A stretch of 64,000 nt of DNA from Nonomuraea wenchangensis. Its GTDB lineage: Bacteria > Actinomycetota > Actinomycetes > Streptosporangiales > Streptosporangiaceae. The position numbers and the translations under genes were made by a program. Below the pieces are notes generated by a model. The model was not told the DNA's origin. It searched no databases and worked only from the letters and a program-made list of their open reading frames with translations. The stretch spans positions 434,001 to 498,000 of the forward strand of contig NZ_FOHX01000001.1 of NCBI RefSeq assembly GCF_900111685.1, read 5' to 3'. Shown in pieces: positions 63,374 through 64,000 of this stretch. Positions within the stretch are counted from its first letter, which is position 1. Each line of letters starts with the position of its first letter.

Positions 63374-64000
<627 letters not shown>

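Overview
The window is 64 kb of very GC-rich chromosomal DNA from a sporulating, filamentous actinomycete. The actinobacterial hallmarks are BldD, the mIHF-type integration host factor, an Rv2175c-family protein, an F420-type luciferase-like oxidoreductase, a helicase-dead PriA and frequent GTG/TTG starts. The gene set best fits Streptosporangiales, perhaps near Nonomuraea; this placement is a judgement from the proteins, not a computed one. I see no rRNA, tRNA, insertion sequence, integrase or CRISPR array. About 65 genes are supported, almost all housekeeping.

Layout. 0-4.8 kb: the 3' part of a TgpA-like transglutaminase gene, a DUF3040 protein, dinB with an SOS-like box, and a methyltransferase. 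5.1-7.2 kb: nusB, efp and an M24 peptidase. 7.2-12.4 kb: a membrane pseudokinase, a DAACS symporter preceded by a cysteine-containing leader peptide, an LLM oxidoreductase and an endonuclease/exonuclease/phosphatase protein. 12.4-16 kb: MoxR ATPase, VWA protein, XdhC and a MocA-like enzyme, a molybdo-hydroxylase maturation set without its enzyme. 16-21 kb: the riboflavin operon ribD-ribE-pnuC-ribBA-ribH under an FMN riboswitch. 21-25.8 kb: an MpaB-like protein, then rpe, rsmB, fmt and def. 25.8-28.7 kb: two unrecognised tandem paralogues. 28.7-36 kb: priA, metK, coaBC, rpoZ, gmk and mihF. 36-46.2 kb: the pyrimidine operon pyrR-B-C-carA-carB-pyrK-D-F with a PyrR-binding hairpin. 46-50 kb: arginine deiminase, a cationic amino acid permease and a universal stress protein. 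50-51 kb: bldD with an autoregulatory box. 51-55 kb: a small secreted protein, a HEPN-family gene downstream of a double LexA-box promoter, and a ferredoxin-P450-TetR cassette. 55-60 kb: an L,D-transpeptidase, YbaK, GNAT, metF and a polyprenyl diphosphate synthase. 60-64 kb: thiE, an Rv2175c-family protein, a ferredoxin reductase, and thiO-thiS-thiG behind a TPP riboswitch; thiG runs off the end.

How it fits together. Most genes on the minus strand form translationally coupled operons with 4-nt ATGA/GTGA overlaps. Control elements can be read directly: FMN and TPP riboswitches, a PyrR site at the pyrR ribosome-binding region, a BldD box on the bldD start site, LexA boxes, a TetR-type palindrome and several strong hairpin terminators. 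Many genes start with no leader, 6-7 nt after a TANNNT box.

The least explained items are the SOS-controlled HEPN gene with its long leader, the tandem paralogue pair, the roughly 200-residue repeat insertion in the PriA zinc region, the RsmB glycine/arginine tail, the pseudokinase, and a gene order that looks like a circularly permuted nusB-to-bldD block set between genes normally near the dcw cluster.
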